Assembly: GCF_016906535.1 (NCBI RefSeq)
Contig: NC_057374.1
Location: 1,860,001-1,924,000 of the forward strand
DNA from: Rhizoctonia solani
Taxonomy: Eukaryota > Basidiomycota > Agaricomycetes > Cantharellales > Ceratobasidiaceae
Direction: 5' to 3'
Length of the DNA stretch: 64,000 nt
Position 1 is the stretch's first letter; the number at the start of each line of letters is the position of its first letter. The translations under genes and the position numbers were made by a program. The notes below the pieces were generated by a model. It was given only the letters and a program-made list of their open reading frames with translations. It was not told the origin of the DNA and did no database searches. Of the stretch, positions 10,298 to 22,141 are shown piece by piece.

Positions 10298-13200
10298 TTA
10301 AGCTTGCAAGCACTGCGAGTAATCTAAATAAAGAGGTGTTAGGAACCACATAGTCCTTGATAAATAACTAATTCCAACTTACATTGGTTACCGACAACGC
10401 ACTTCCATCCAGTCGCGCAAACAGTCGGTCCGGTCCAACCCTGTATACATAATATTGGATGATGTTTCCGTTTGCTTCATGATATGCGAACTTACCTGGC
10501 CACCGCATTGCGCATAAGGAGCAGCTGTAGCGGCGGGCGCTACGGAAGTGGTGGTTGTAGTCGCAGCTGATGTACTAGGTATGGCAGTTGTGCTAGTCAC
10601 GCGCGTTGTGGTAGTAGCGGCAGTGGAGGTGACAGGGGTGGAGCCAGCAACATCGCCATAGCTATTTCCCAGATAGTGTCAACAAGCAATTCAAAATCAT
10701 CGAGAAATCACGCTTACAAGATGCCACGACCATTAGTTCCGATATATACTCGTCCGTAAACGCGTGGGTCCGCTGTCAGAGGCTACTCATCTATCAGTTC
10801 CTGAGAGCTTACATTAGAAAATGCCCAACTTACGTTTGCGCTGACAGCACCGAATCCATGAGTGGCATCATTGATCTACGCAGAATAACTTAATTGTTAT
10901 TCATATATGAGAGTTGACGTGCGTACCTGGATCCAATTGGCACCCTTGTCATCGGTACGATAGTAGCCAACGACACCCCCAATGGTACCGCCAATATATA
11001 CGGCAGGGTAGCCTCCAGCTGTCTTGGGAGCGCCAAGGCCAAGGCCCCATGCAGCAGTCACGCTAGCATCAGCAGTGAAGGTAGCGCCAAAGTTGGTTGA
11101 ATGGAACAAGCCCTTGTCGGTCGAAACCCAGATATCACCCGAAGTGTTGAGGTTGACAACGATCTTCACAGGAGAGGTTGAGCTTCCGAGGGAGCCGGCG
11201 GTGGCACTGAAGGACGCGCCGTTGTTGGTAGAGATATAAAATTTGCTGCCCGAGGCGGCGTAGAAGATGGTGTTGTTTTTCTTGTCCGAGGCAATGATGG
11301 GGCTGGCGCCGAGACCGGTGACGGCCGTGAATGCGTTGGTGAAGCGTGATACACGGGTACCGTTATCGTTACGCCAGAGAACGGTATCACCGTCGGCAGA
11401 GATAGCAACCTTTCCACCATAGTTGCCGTCAGGAGCACCATAGTCCTGGTTCCAGCTGATACCAGAGTCCGTGGATAGGGCAATTTGCTTCGTTCCGTCT
11501 GTACCAGAGTTTCCGACACGGACCAAGTTGGTAGGCTGTTTAAAAGTTAGTTTAACCAAAATAAACAACAGAAATATAAATAACTTGCCTTGTTTCCTGC
11601 AAAGTCAAGGTCAACAGTGGATGCCCAGCGGGGGGTTGTGAACATGGTCTTAGGCGCAACGTTAAAGTCCGAGTGCACGAATCCACCGACATCATAAACA
11701 GCAGAGAGCAAGTTAGGCCCAGTGGGAGGAGAGATCAAGTTTTGTACAGCAGTTTCTTCGATACCATCCGCGAGTGATTTAAGAGTAATATTATGGGTGG
11801 TATCCCACTTGGTGAGATCACGGCCACCATAGATGGTCACACCAGTTCCGTACAGCCAGTGATCCGAATCGAAGGGATCGATTTCGAGGGATTCCATCAT
11901 CCAACCGATCTGTTTGGTATCTTCTGGATCGACAACCGAGATCCAAGGAGCCAAGGAGGTATCATACTTGTAGTATCGATTCTAAGGGACAAAATCAGCG
12001 CAAATCATAATGAATAGACCATATTCGAACTTACCATGTTAGGGTACGATCCCCATTCCCAGAGTTTTGACCAGGTTGCGCCGCCATTTGTCGAACGGAA
12101 GATTTGACCGTCGGGCCACCAAGAGTTCACGGCGGCGACCATGATAGTTCCAGGTTTCTTAAGGTCGACAGCGAGACCACCAAACCCGAAATAAAGGTCA
12201 CTTCCAGAAACCGGAGTAATGTCCACCCATGTGCTGTTCGAGATGAAATATTTGGCAACCGCCCCAGTAGTTCCGTCATATGGACCAGCATTGTTATTGT
12301 AGGTCACATAAAGAGCTTTTTCCGAAGGAGAAATAACACCACGGTGCGGCATGAAGGCAGTGTTTTGTCCAGCGACAGCAGACCCTGTATTTATATGTTA
12401 TTATTTATGTGCGTAGTAGTGTAGTGTAGCAAACTCACAGGTAGCACCAGAATCACTGGATACGAAAACAGAGGGCGCGCCAGTGTTGGCGACACCAACA
12501 AAGATACGAGAGGTAGCAGTTCCCGAAGAACTGGAGCTAGCATCAAAAGTGATCCAAGCAATACCAACTTTGTCGCTGTTGTACCCGTTGGCGTCGTTGG
12601 GGTCGGCAATATATGTGCCAGTGTTGGTGAAGCTGGAAACCTTTGACCACGTTACACCGTAATCAGTGGATTTCCATAGACCATTGCCGCTGCGAGCACC
12701 AAAGTACAGAATTGAGTTCTTGTTTGGGTCTATCGCCAGGCGCTACGTATTATCATTTAACTTAATGGAAGTCCGCCAAGTCCAAGGGGAAACCCACCTC
12801 TCCGAGACCACGTCCGGGCATGTTTCCACCAACCTTGAAAGGCAGAACGGTCGAAGCCCACGTCTTCCCGTAATCAGATGAGCGCATAATTTGACCATTG
12901 TTGGGATCCCAGCTGTTAGTGTACATGCCGGTGGCAATATAAACGCGCTTAGTATCAATGGGGTCGGTCGCTGAGGTAATGTCAATTTTCAAGTCTGTAG
13001 TTTGAACGGAGGTACCGCACCCAGTGCATCGACACCCCAGTAGTTCCAGTGCGCATTGTCGGCGAAATCAGTTAGCGCGGTCCAAGAATCATCGGTGTTG
13101 AGTTTGTAGAGACCACCGATGTCGGTACGAGCGTAGGCAAGGCCCTTCTCGGTTGGGTTAAATACGATACCTAAGGAAAAGGTTTAAAAGGTTATGCCTG

Positions 13201-13347
13201 TGTGAGTAATGATATTCACGTACCAGGAACGAACCCTCCGCCGCCTCCAATCTTCACGCTCTTCCATGTGTAAGCCTGGGTCGGAGTAGCTGCATTGGCA
13301 AAAGGTATGATTGCCGCGAGAGCAGCCAGGGACAAAGGGGCGATCAT
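10298..13347 (-). CDS. Secreted GH74 xyloglucanase with C-terminal CBM1
   Basis: Twelve exons (first 13224-13347, last 10298-10323) sum to 2460 nt, 819 aa. GH74 enzymes cleave the beta-1,4-glucan backbone of xyloglucan with inversion and fold as two seven-bladed propellers. Seen: signal peptide MIAPLSLAALAAIIPFANA; catalytic-Asp motif YARTDIGGLYK; VGGNMPGRGLGE; BNR/Asp-box repeats such as STDYGVTWS, STNGGATWS, STDSGISW and TDDKGANWI; the second catalytic-Asp motif YDVGGFVHSD. A Thr/Ser/Ala-rich linker leads to a fungal CBM1 with YAQCGGQGWTGPTVCATGWK and the final QYYSQCL. Length and order are typical of fungal GH74-CBM1. All exon phases close. The sixth intron starts with GC (AAG|GCAAGT at 11588), a GC-AG intron. 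Endo- versus reducing-end-specific activity cannot be decided here. Confidence 0.95.
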
Positions 13348-14796
13348 TCTCAACGGATAGAGAGGAGACCACCAGCTTGAGCCAGAACTAAAGGAGCTTC
13401 GAGAGAGTTTATACTGTAGCGAGGCGTTGGGGCTTACCTACATCGGTCAGAAATTTATTAGGAAACATGTGCAATATGCTATACTTGTTGTAAGGGCCGC
13501 GCCGAGCACTCTCCGATAAATCTGCATAACAATACTGTAGTTGCATTATGTCCTGGTGTTTCTGCAACGGATAATTTCATACAAGAGTGGCAGGTGTATT
13601 ATCGTTCCGATGCGCATGACACCTATTGCTAGCTTTCGGTCTTCATTCTTCAGTCTCGTACCGAGAAAACTCCATAAGAAATGCTTCTGTCCAATTCCTA
13701 GTGACCTGCCGAAACTGCTCCGGGATGACCCGCCAGATCACACGATTGGACTACGGTAAACTGCATTCTAGAATCCAGATGGTGTGGAATATAAGATATG
13801 AATAGCACATGTTGTAAACTCCATCAAGTTTAATTAGTTTTCAGGGGGTTCCCAACTGGCCACAGCTTCCGCCTCAGCTTCATGTGACCACGCTAAACGA
13901 CCTGGCAATTTCGGGCGCCCGCAGATTCGAGCAATTGTCCGAAATGAGACGCCCGAGTTCGAGGATTTGATCCGTCCGATAAGAGGCCAAGCGTCAGAAA
14001 TCTAACGTCAGACGGTCAAGGGATGTATGGTTGTCGGCCTCGGGTCCGTTTGACCACGTGGCTGGCCCTAGGCCTTAAGGCTATCAAACCTTATAATAAG
14101 CTCAAGTAGTGTATTAGACCTATAGGTACTCGCCTTGTCTTTTTTTTTGCTATACAAGTGGCTCCCGTTGAGAAATTTCGGACATTACCGGTTTGATTTT
14201 GCGTGTAAGTTCGCACTCTCATTGTCGGTGTATTAATTGATACTAGTGGTAGGTACGAATGGGGGTTGAAGGTTGAAACTATGGATAAGGATGCTCGCGT
14301 TTTGTAGCCTATGTAGACTCGATTCGCGCATTGATTCAATGAGTTCCCATAAATTTATTTCACGCTGGATAATGAGCTTATATCAGGTTCACAATGTTGA
14401 TTAATGAGCTGTTTTTCCTGATTTACCTAATTCGCTCTTAATTTACCATGGTATTATTAGTGTAAATATGTCCGTATTGATCTAATGGATTTTGCTGCAT
14501 TAAAATCAGGTTTATGAGTCGTAAGATGCATGCTCGGTTTTCCAAACGCTTATGATATACTCACCACTTTGAATTATAACACATATCAAAGCGGACGATA
14601 TGAAGAGATAAATAAAAACGATCGAAATACCGGAACAAACAACCCCCCAAACATCCTGCAAGCTGATGGTTATAGTTCGCCATAGTTATTTAGAAAACCC
14701 ATCTGCTTGGACTTTGAAATGCTGCGGGATTGTCAGAGCTGCAACCTCATTCTTAAACATGGATGTTACCTACGGATACTTCTTGGGTGCGGGCGG
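13348..14796. other. Intergenic region upstream of GH74
   Basis: This contains the GH74 promoter and the 3' side of the broken FunK1 gene. No gene seen; the 82-codon frame at 14091-14339 has no recognisable domain. No transcription factor site is assigned. Confidence 0.5.
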
Positions 14797-17064
14797 TTAG
14801 ACGCCGTCTAAAACTGCTAGTGCTGTAGCATTCGATATTTTCGTAACCACCGAGTACCGTAAGCTGGCCGGGGACATCGATACGTTCTGGTCCACGTTTG
14901 TTTCTGTAACTCGTTCCGGTAGCGTCATCAAGCGAGGGATAGACTGGGACTCCTCAACCAGCTCATATACAAACTCTTTCCCGGCCTGGTGTAAAGCCTC
15001 TATCATATTCTTGTCAACGCGAATCGACTCGAGACGAGTTTCTGATATATCGTGTTTCCAGTAGCATGCGTCATAATAGTAGTTCAAGATATCGGACCAG
15101 GACGCCATGATGGACCGGAACGGTTCTGGGAGGTGTGAAGTCAACCGCTCATACTTCCTCTGATTTGAGATGAACTCGTACTTTGCATTCGAATCGGACC
15201 TGTCAAAAACCTCGCAATAGCTGTCGTAGTATTCCCGCCCGCTTCGGTCATTTGGAACAAAGTAGAGCATCGTCCATATGGCAAGCCACCAGATGGACTC
15301 TATGTCATAGAGGGGGTTGCGTCGGAGTGGTGGTCATGGGGTTGTTTCTAGGGCTGCTGCTTTGGATATTCGAAGAGACTGATTTCGGGATTTAGCTTCT
15401 CGCACGCGAGCGCGTCTGTTAGCTTCCCGGATTGGATCTAATCGATGGTGTTCCATTGCTGCAACCTTGGTAGCCATGAACGCAGCTGCGCCCTATGCAA
15501 TTTTCACTCAGGAAACATCACCGCAAACCCACCACTAACGACTCACTGTCTTCACATCGTGGGGTACTCTCGCATCTCTAATCCTCTTCGCATACTCCAG
15601 GTCCATAATCACGCCCTGTCTCTTTATTCTTCCTGAAGCCGGCACCAGTAGGATGTTCTCTGAGCTTACGTCGCGATGAACGTGGTTGCTAAGGTGCATC
15701 GCATGAAGTCCTTGCGTAAATTCGTTGTGTTAGTGGTACTCAATTCCACTTCGCACGACTCTTCCTCACCTTTCATACCTCCTTGGATTGCAATAAACGT
15801 ATCAGCAAAAATGCGTAGGTTGTGTACTGGAGTGCCGATCTCCCTGAACACAATCCGACAATACTGGCGAGGCCGCTTGCTCAGACAGCCAAAGGCGCAA
15901 AACCTTGGTTGAGGTGGGCCTGGAACATCATCAGGCTTTTCGACACTATCCCTCGGGGTGGAGGTTATTGAACGGAGCATGGTGATAACGAATGATTCAG
16001 GATGCAGATTGAGAACTACTCCAGTAGGATCAAAGGGCTTTTCGCTACCCAGAGTTTTGTCAGTGCTGTCGGGAAGGGCAGGTATCTCGGGATTTGGTGG
16101 AACAAAGCCATAGTCCAAAGGGGTCAGAAAATGCTCGGCGTATGCTTCCTGTTCTCCTCGAATCGTCTTTAGTTTCACATGCTCTGCTTCACGGTCCGGG
16201 TGGGACCACACGTCTTTCAGTACATACAACGGGCCAGTCGGTTCGTTGTTCGCCAGCTTTTTGACCTCCCATACTCGAGTTCCGCGGCCGACCTTGCCCA
16301 TCAACCCCAACATCGGATATAACCCGAGTCGTTCGATACATAGTAAGTTCTCCAGCGTCCGGGCTGTGTATCGTGATATCATAGTACGGTTCCCGATCCT
16401 GATTGGTGGAACCCGGGGATGGAGCGACTTTGAGGATGGTTGGGTCGTAGCCAATCTCAGAAGGAGTAGCCAACAGAGTCGACAGCATAATAATAATAGG
16501 TGACCTCCAGTCCTGAACACGTGCCTAGTAAGTCTAATGCTCAGTCATTATAATCTATGTATCTTACTTTGTTCACGTCAAACTCGTCAGACGCGACTAT
16601 ATCGCATCGGTCGTTGAACCACAGCCTTGCTGTTGTGCCCTCGCAAGTCAGCCCATGTACATACCTTCGACAAGGGTCGTTACGCATGACTTGATGCATG
16701 GACCACACGACTTTGACAAAATGCTGTTCCAAAGTGAGTTGAATTGGCCAGCTCGAACACAGCGCATGATTAATCAACTTACATCGGTCCGGTTTTGTGG
16801 ATCATCTTTATTCTTGACCTCCATAGGCGTGATGATATTTTCCGAGCCTACGTTTCGTGAGTCATGGTCTCCAAAATAGAAATAGCCGTCTGGACGCGAC
16901 GTGTTGTTGCGAGTGCTTAGCGGTGTAATGTTTCCCGCCACTTTGAGGGGCGTTGTGTTTGGTACATTGATCATGGCGTGCTCGCGTACCTGTGAAGCAA
17001 TTATCTCAAGAAATCTGAATGCCTCATTCTCATATCTCCCGGAGATGCTTGGGGTTTCCCGCAT
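14797..17064 (-). pseudogene. FunK1-type fungal protein kinase, broken
   Basis: FunK1 kinases are an expanded, poorly characterised family in mushrooms. Exons read 16783-17064, 16568-16723, then from 16524. The N-terminal part has DGYFYFGD and ITPMEVKNKD, then ARLWFNDRCDIVASDEFD. The kinase part has VGRGTRVWEVKKL, YVLKDVWSHPDREAEHVKLK, the catalytic loop HVHRDVSSENILL and a DLEYAKR metal-binding segment. The C-terminal part has NPLYDIESIWWLAIWTMLYF. Two lesions are visible: an extra G near 16298-16300 puts RVISDVGVD and GRGTRVWEV in different frames, and an in-frame TGA lies at 15334-15336 before RRNPLYDIE. A second, more decayed copy at 53 kb lacks the extra base, which supports the first lesion. 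A TAA precedes the ATG at 17064 in frame. Possible introns that bypass the stop were checked and did not keep frame. Confidence 0.78.
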
Positions 17065-17737
17065 GCACCGCCATTAGGGTGTTTTCGTGTCCGCCAGGTC
17101 GATACATCCACTGGAGATCAATCCGTCACATATAGTACCCAAGAGTCAGATCCTAGTAATACTGATGCTGAAAGAGCGCATATGTGTCTACTCTGATTCA
17201 TCCCAAAGCTATAATATACTCACTTCTCGAGTAACTATTATACAAGGCCGTCCTTTGGTGGCACCATTAAGTCTTGATCCTCTTATTAATCCGGTTTGTC
17301 CTGGACCCTAGCCCACCAACCACCGTAGTGAGGAGATCCTTTAGTACCAAGCATACATGCACCTGCGTATTGGTACCAAAATCGGGGCTTTCGACGCCAA
17401 TAGAATGTTTGGAGGTTCCTGGCAATGACAATTCCATACTCTGTATGTGCGCATCTAGCTGCAGTGGCACAGTATGAGAATAGAGAAGAGGTTTCTCCGT
17501 TCCGGTATTCTTGCAAAATGCCTTCGCCTACTGTCTTTATCCCACCTTGACTTTGGGTAAATGCACTTGAAACTTGGTACGCACAGCCAAGTAGAAGAGA
17601 AGCTGTTCCAGGGTGTTCAGGCACGTGGCGCGTTTGGTAAGATACCCTGAAATGGAATCTCGTGACCGTGACAGGTCTTGCCATCGACTTTTACCGCAAG
17701 GATAGATACCGACTCGGCAAGCGAGCACTAGTTTTGG
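17065..17737. other. Divergent intergenic region, FunK1 / GDA1
   Basis: The two flanking genes point away from each other, so both promoters must lie here. An open frame of 132 codons on the minus strand (17286-17684) could hide a lost 5' exon of the kinase, but I find no kinase-family motif in it. Confidence 0.45.
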
Positions 17738-19619
17738 ATGATAGAGAGTTTTCCTGTTGAAAATAATATCGCGCCCTCGCTTTCTCAAGAGAACCTGGCA
17801 GACGCCTCGTCTAATACTTCTCAGCCGACTGCCTCCTCTACCTCTGTATCTCATCACCAACCCAAACACGCTCGGATGCGCAGCAACGGCTCCAATAAAT
17901 ACAACGCGCTCCCGCAACTGGAATCCCAGGCGTCTAACACCAGCACATCTGGCTCCACTTTGACTCCCCTTGACTACCGAGACGAAAGCAGAGGAGGCAT
18001 GAGGAAATTTGCCTGGAAAAAATATGCGATTGGCGCTGCCATTATCATCGGAGTGGTCTGGTTGTTCGGACCACGTGAGAGTAGAGACGGGATGTGGAAT
18101 GGAGGTATGTGCATGACATCCATGATCTTCAGGTCGTTGACAGTCATTACAATCCATAGGGCACGATGATGTGCCTAGTTTACCTCCCGCACCATACCAC
18201 TCCTTCGAGACTGATCCGGACCCTACAAAAACTGCATACTGCACGTCTCCATACTCACCAGATAAGAAGCTTGTCCAATTTGCTTTAATGATTGATGCTG
18301 GCTCCACTGGATCACGTATCCATGTCTACAAGTTCAACAATTGCAACCCAACACCTTCTCTAGAATATGAAGTCTTCAAAATGATCCGCCCAGGACTGTC
18401 TTCATACAGAAGCGATCCTACCGCAGCTGCCCAATCACTAGACAAACTGCTTGACGTGGCAGTCAAGACAGTTCCCAAAGAATTCCAGAACTGCGCTCCT
18501 GTTGAAGTGAAGGCTACGGCAGGTCTCCGGCTACTTGGTCACGATACCGCCCAAGCTATTCTTGATGAGGTTCGCGCACGCCTGCGTTCCAAATACCCGT
18601 TCCCTGTCAGTTCTCGCGCATCAGCCATTGAAATCATGGAGGGCCGTGATGAAGGTGTCTACGCCTGGCTTACAGCAAACTACCTTCTCGGTACCCTCAG
18701 CCCTTCGAAATCAGCATCCAAGGCCTTTACCGAGACTTATGCAGTTCTGGATCTCGGAGGCGCATCGACCCAGATCGTCTTTGAGCCCAGCTTCCCGAAT
18801 TCTCACCAGACTCTTTTGGATGGTGAACACAAGTACGAACTGACATTTGCAGGGCGCACCCATACCTTGTATCAACACTCGTACTTGGGCTACGGCCTCA
18901 TGCAAGCTCGTCGAAGCGTACACAATCTTGTTGGATTCATGTGGGAGTTTACCCATCCGAAAGAGGGCGATGTTGTTCGCGCCCAAGTCGCCAATGCTTG
19001 CCTTAACAAGAACTCTGCGCGAGTGGTTGAGTTGGAGGGAGTTTCAGGATCTAAACCCCGAAACGTCACAATGGTCGGAGCGGATGTGGGGAGCTTCGAG
19101 GCATGCAAGCGGGTTCTGGAACTGGTTATGGCCAAAGACGCGTGAGTTCTGTTCTCCCAGCAACTGGGTCTATCACTGATCTCTATGAGTTCTAGCATCT
19201 GCCAAACTAAACCTTGTTCGTTCAACGGCGTTTACCAACCTTCCATCCTTGATACATTCCCTACCGGTGGAATACTTGCACTTTCATACTTCTACGACCG
19301 TATATTCCCTCTCCTCCCTCCTTCTCAAGTCTCGCAGTCAAAACCCATCACCTTGCCTATCCACCAGATCGCTTCAATGGCCAAACACGTTTGCGACGGT
19401 AACAATGCGTATTTCCCTCAGAGTGCCCAAGAGGAGCTCAAGGGCCGACCCGAATCGTGCCTGGACATGACTTTTCTTTACGTGCTTTTGCGTCTCGGAT
19501 ACGAATTCGACGAGAACAGGGTGGTTCGCGTCGAGAAAAAGGTAGCTGGAACCGAATTGGGATGGTGCCTTGGTGCAGCGATTGCGATGTTAGATGCCAA
19601 AATTGAGTGTAAAGCCTAG
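17738..19619 (+). CDS. GDA1: GDA1/CD39 nucleoside diphosphatase, Golgi type
   Basis: Three exons (17738-18104, 18160-19141, 19196-19619) give 590 aa. In yeast, Gda1 hydrolyses GDP to GMP in the Golgi lumen so that nucleotide-sugar transport can continue; glycosylation depends on it. The protein is type II: a Ser/Thr-rich cytosolic tail, then a membrane anchor (about 95-115, KYAIGAAIIIGVVWLFG) and a lumenal catalytic domain. All apyrase conserved regions are present: DAGSTGSR (168), KATAGLRLL (about 240), EIMEGRDEGVYAWLTANYL (about 283), LDLGGASTQIVF (about 318) and YLGYGLMQAR (about 363). Cysteines NACLNK, FEACKR, KPCSF and SCLD fit the conserved disulfides. An in-frame TAG lies directly before the chosen ATG. 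Length matches fungal guanosine diphosphatases. Confidence 0.93.
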
Positions 19620-19914
19620 ATAGATCGTAGATGGCTGTTTGGATTGTATCGTTACGTTCAATTAATGTATCGTTTTTCTAATTGCAGTTATGATTCATTG
19701 CATTGCATGATCACTAGTTCTAGCTATCGCCGCACTATACAGTAGATATGTAACCCGCATGCTGCGGATAGAGTCTTGTTCTAGATTGTTGAATGGATAC
19801 CTATGCGCTATTTAATTATCCGTAGTGGCCAAAGAACTGAATCGGATGAGTTTGACCCGGCAACTTTCCCTATAAGGTACTGAAAGAAGCTTACGTAGCC
19901 AGCGCCCAATTAAT
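19620..19914. other. GDA1 3' flank
   Basis: AT-rich sequence between the GDA1 stop codon and the left end of the Harbinger-like element. Nothing else seen. Confidence 0.5.
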
Positions 19915-19965
19915 GGGTGGAATTCCGTAAGGACTTTAGAACGTTTCAAACGTTCTAAAGTTGAG
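19915..19965 (+). repeat. Left terminal inverted repeat with hairpin
   Basis: It pairs with 26950-27001. Directly inside the terminal word is a perfect palindrome around 19932-19961 (ACTTTAGAACGTTT, one C, then its complement), which could fold into a 14 bp hairpin. Confidence 0.75.
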
Positions 19966-20084
19966 TTTGAATTCATAGACCACCTCGGATGCATTTTGCA
20001 CCGTGGAATCGTGTATGAAATCGCTTCGGAAACATATTTGGAACGTGCGGAGGGGGTGTCCCAAAGGTCTAGAACGGCAGTTTG

Positions 20085-20108
20085 GAAGGGGGGGGGTCCC
20101 CCCCCTTC
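20085..20108. repeat. G-run/C-run palindrome
   Basis: GAAG8 is followed by two bases and C8TTC, a near-perfect GC palindrome with almost no loop. It lies in the subterminal region of the Harbinger-like element. Nine consecutive G run from 20088 to 20096 and eight C from 20098 to 20105. Confidence 0.7.
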
Positions 20109-20507
20109 TAAAATTTGGAACGCATGGTTAGATTTAGAAGAGGTTGAGATCTACCCAATAAGATAAGATAAACAGATTCTAAGCCAAATTAGGCCAACGG
20201 CGCTTTGCCACCAGTGCATATATTCCAATCGGAATTCAATTATTTATTTACTATTGGGTCTGTGTACAATAGTTCCAACGCACCATAGTTCAGGTGAACT
20301 CAAGTAATGAATTAAAGTGTGGTACATAATGCTTGTGTACAATTAGCCCGGTCCGCTCTAAAAAACTATACATATCCAAGTTAGGAGATAGGGGCGGGGT
20401 CGATAAACATCGCGCGCCCCTATTCCCAGCGTCCTGCGCTCTTCCACCACATCACACACAGCTACACATCTCACAAGCTATCCTGAACACACTTTCATTC
20501 ATCTGCA

Positions 20508-22141
20508 ATGCCCCCTAAGTCCGCTACGTCTTTGCGCAAAGGCAAGGAACGCGAATCCGTCCCTGCGGCCCCCATCCCTGCGGCTGACTCCACGACACCC
20601 TCTCCCAGCAAGCGCGGCGGGCGTAGGCCCGGGGCAACAAGGTGGTCAATCCACAAAGTGCTTAACCTGCTATTTATTATTAGCAAGCAGCGACCAGAGG
20701 GGAGCGAGAGGTGGGAACTTGTACGCACCCAGCATAACGAGTTGAACCAGTCAAATCGAAGTACCAATACTGTAAAGAAGCATTATAACATGGTGAGTTT
20801 CAGTAGTTTTACAATATTCAAGGCTGATTTTGTTACTTACTTTGCCAATAGCTGCTCAAACTTCCTGTGCCAACTGGGCGTAAGAAGATGCACCCCCTGC
20901 ATCGACTTGCGTTAGCCGTTGATTGCGATGTTAGCAAGGCAATCGGAATTCTTACAATAAACGACTCACCTGCCCAAGATCCCTTCGACAGCAATCTCGA
21001 CATGGAGTTCAAGCGGGCCAAAAGCGACATGCAGCGATACGGCTTCGATTTCAACATGTTGGCCAATTTCAAGACCCCCTTGCCGGATGAGGACGCATTT
21101 GTTGATTCGGACTTGGACAAAGGGCCCGCCGCTGATCAAGATGCCAAAGATAATGCGGGTGATAGCGGAGCTGACGATAGGGGCAATGGCGAGGAGGTTT
21201 ACCAGCCATCTGAGGCCGATAGCGTGCCAGACGATGGCAAGCCAGCTCTCAAGGCTCATCCTCCAGCCCTTCGTGAGTCTCCCCCATGGGACCTCCACGA
21301 GCTCTCAGGACCAGCCCACGAGGAGCCAACGCTCTCTGGGCCCCCCTCTCCGATGCCACCAGTCCGCCCACCAGTCAAGACGCCAGCCCGGCTCTTAGAG
21401 GTCTTTGGGGCACAGAAAGAGCCCGCCCCCGCTCCTTCCCCGCTCTCACAGTCGACTCGAGCAGACGCAACATCTCCAATCAAGAAGCCCTCGTCCTCAA
21501 AGCCCCTGAACTCCTGCAACGCAGTGCCATCCAAGTCTGTTGAGGGGTCCAAGAAGCGTAAGGTTATCAGCGACAATCAGGAAGTGAAGGAGGAACGTAT
21601 CGGCAAGAGGGAAGCAAAAGGGCCAGCGAGCAAGAAGCATCAAGCTAGCGGTCCGAAGGGAGGATCTTTGAAGTTGAAGTCACAGAATACGGCCGCGCTC
21701 GACAACTCCGTGATCAATATCTTGTCTGACGAAAGCCCGGCACTCTTGAACAAGTTTCTTGGTAAGAAACAAGTTGGGAACGTCTCAACTATGACAATCC
21801 AAGACTTGAGTAAGCAGAATCTTTTGCTTTGTAACCAACTTGCTACCGCACGCGATACTATTCAGCAACAGGGACTCCAAATTATCAGACTCCAGTCTGA
21901 TCTTCAAGTCCAAGCGCGCGTTGAAGCCAAGCTCGCAAGGCGTGCCCAACTGCCTTACCACCTACCCCCTGCGTTTAATCCCGTTCCAAATAGGGAGCCC
22001 CCTAATCTTGAACATCCTTTCAACCAGCCCATACCGGCCGTTACAGAGCCTGTCAACGCCATGTTTGGCACACCGCACTTGTTGCGCGTCTTTGATTCTG
22101 ACCCCGGCTTAGAGGCAACTGACAACGCGGCTTTGCGTTGA
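20508..22141 (+). CDS. Myb/SANT-like DNA-binding protein of the transposon
   Basis: Two exons (20508-20792, 20852-22141) give 524 aa. The N-terminus is basic and proline-rich. A helical segment follows, TRWSIHKVLNLLFIISKQRP, then GSERWELVRTQHNELNQ and VKKHYNMLLKLPVPTGRKKM, which has the tryptophan spacing of SANT/Myb-like modules. The middle is acidic and disordered (DKGPAADQDAKDNAGDSGAD), then Pro/Ser-rich with KKRK basic patches. A coiled-coil-like segment lies near the end (SKQNLLLCNQLATARDTIQQ). PIF/Harbinger elements characteristically encode such a protein, which binds the transposon and helps bring the transposase into the nucleus. The assignment rests on this position and the helix pattern, so the domain call is moderate. 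The gene looks intact. Confidence 0.65.

Noticed and set aside
17286..17684. Possible 5' exon of the FunK1 gene
   Set aside because: Open for 132 codons on the right strand, but no FunK1 motif and no convincing donor/acceptor pair; an in-frame TAA precedes the ATG at 17064.
17537..18307. 256-codon minus-strand frame over the GDA1 start
   Set aside because: Antisense shadow of the GDA1 first exons; no independent motif.
20867..20915. Read-through of the first intron of the Myb-like gene
   Set aside because: The unspliced frame stops at 20915, whereas splicing 20793-20852 gives one long 524 aa frame with good GT-AG sites.
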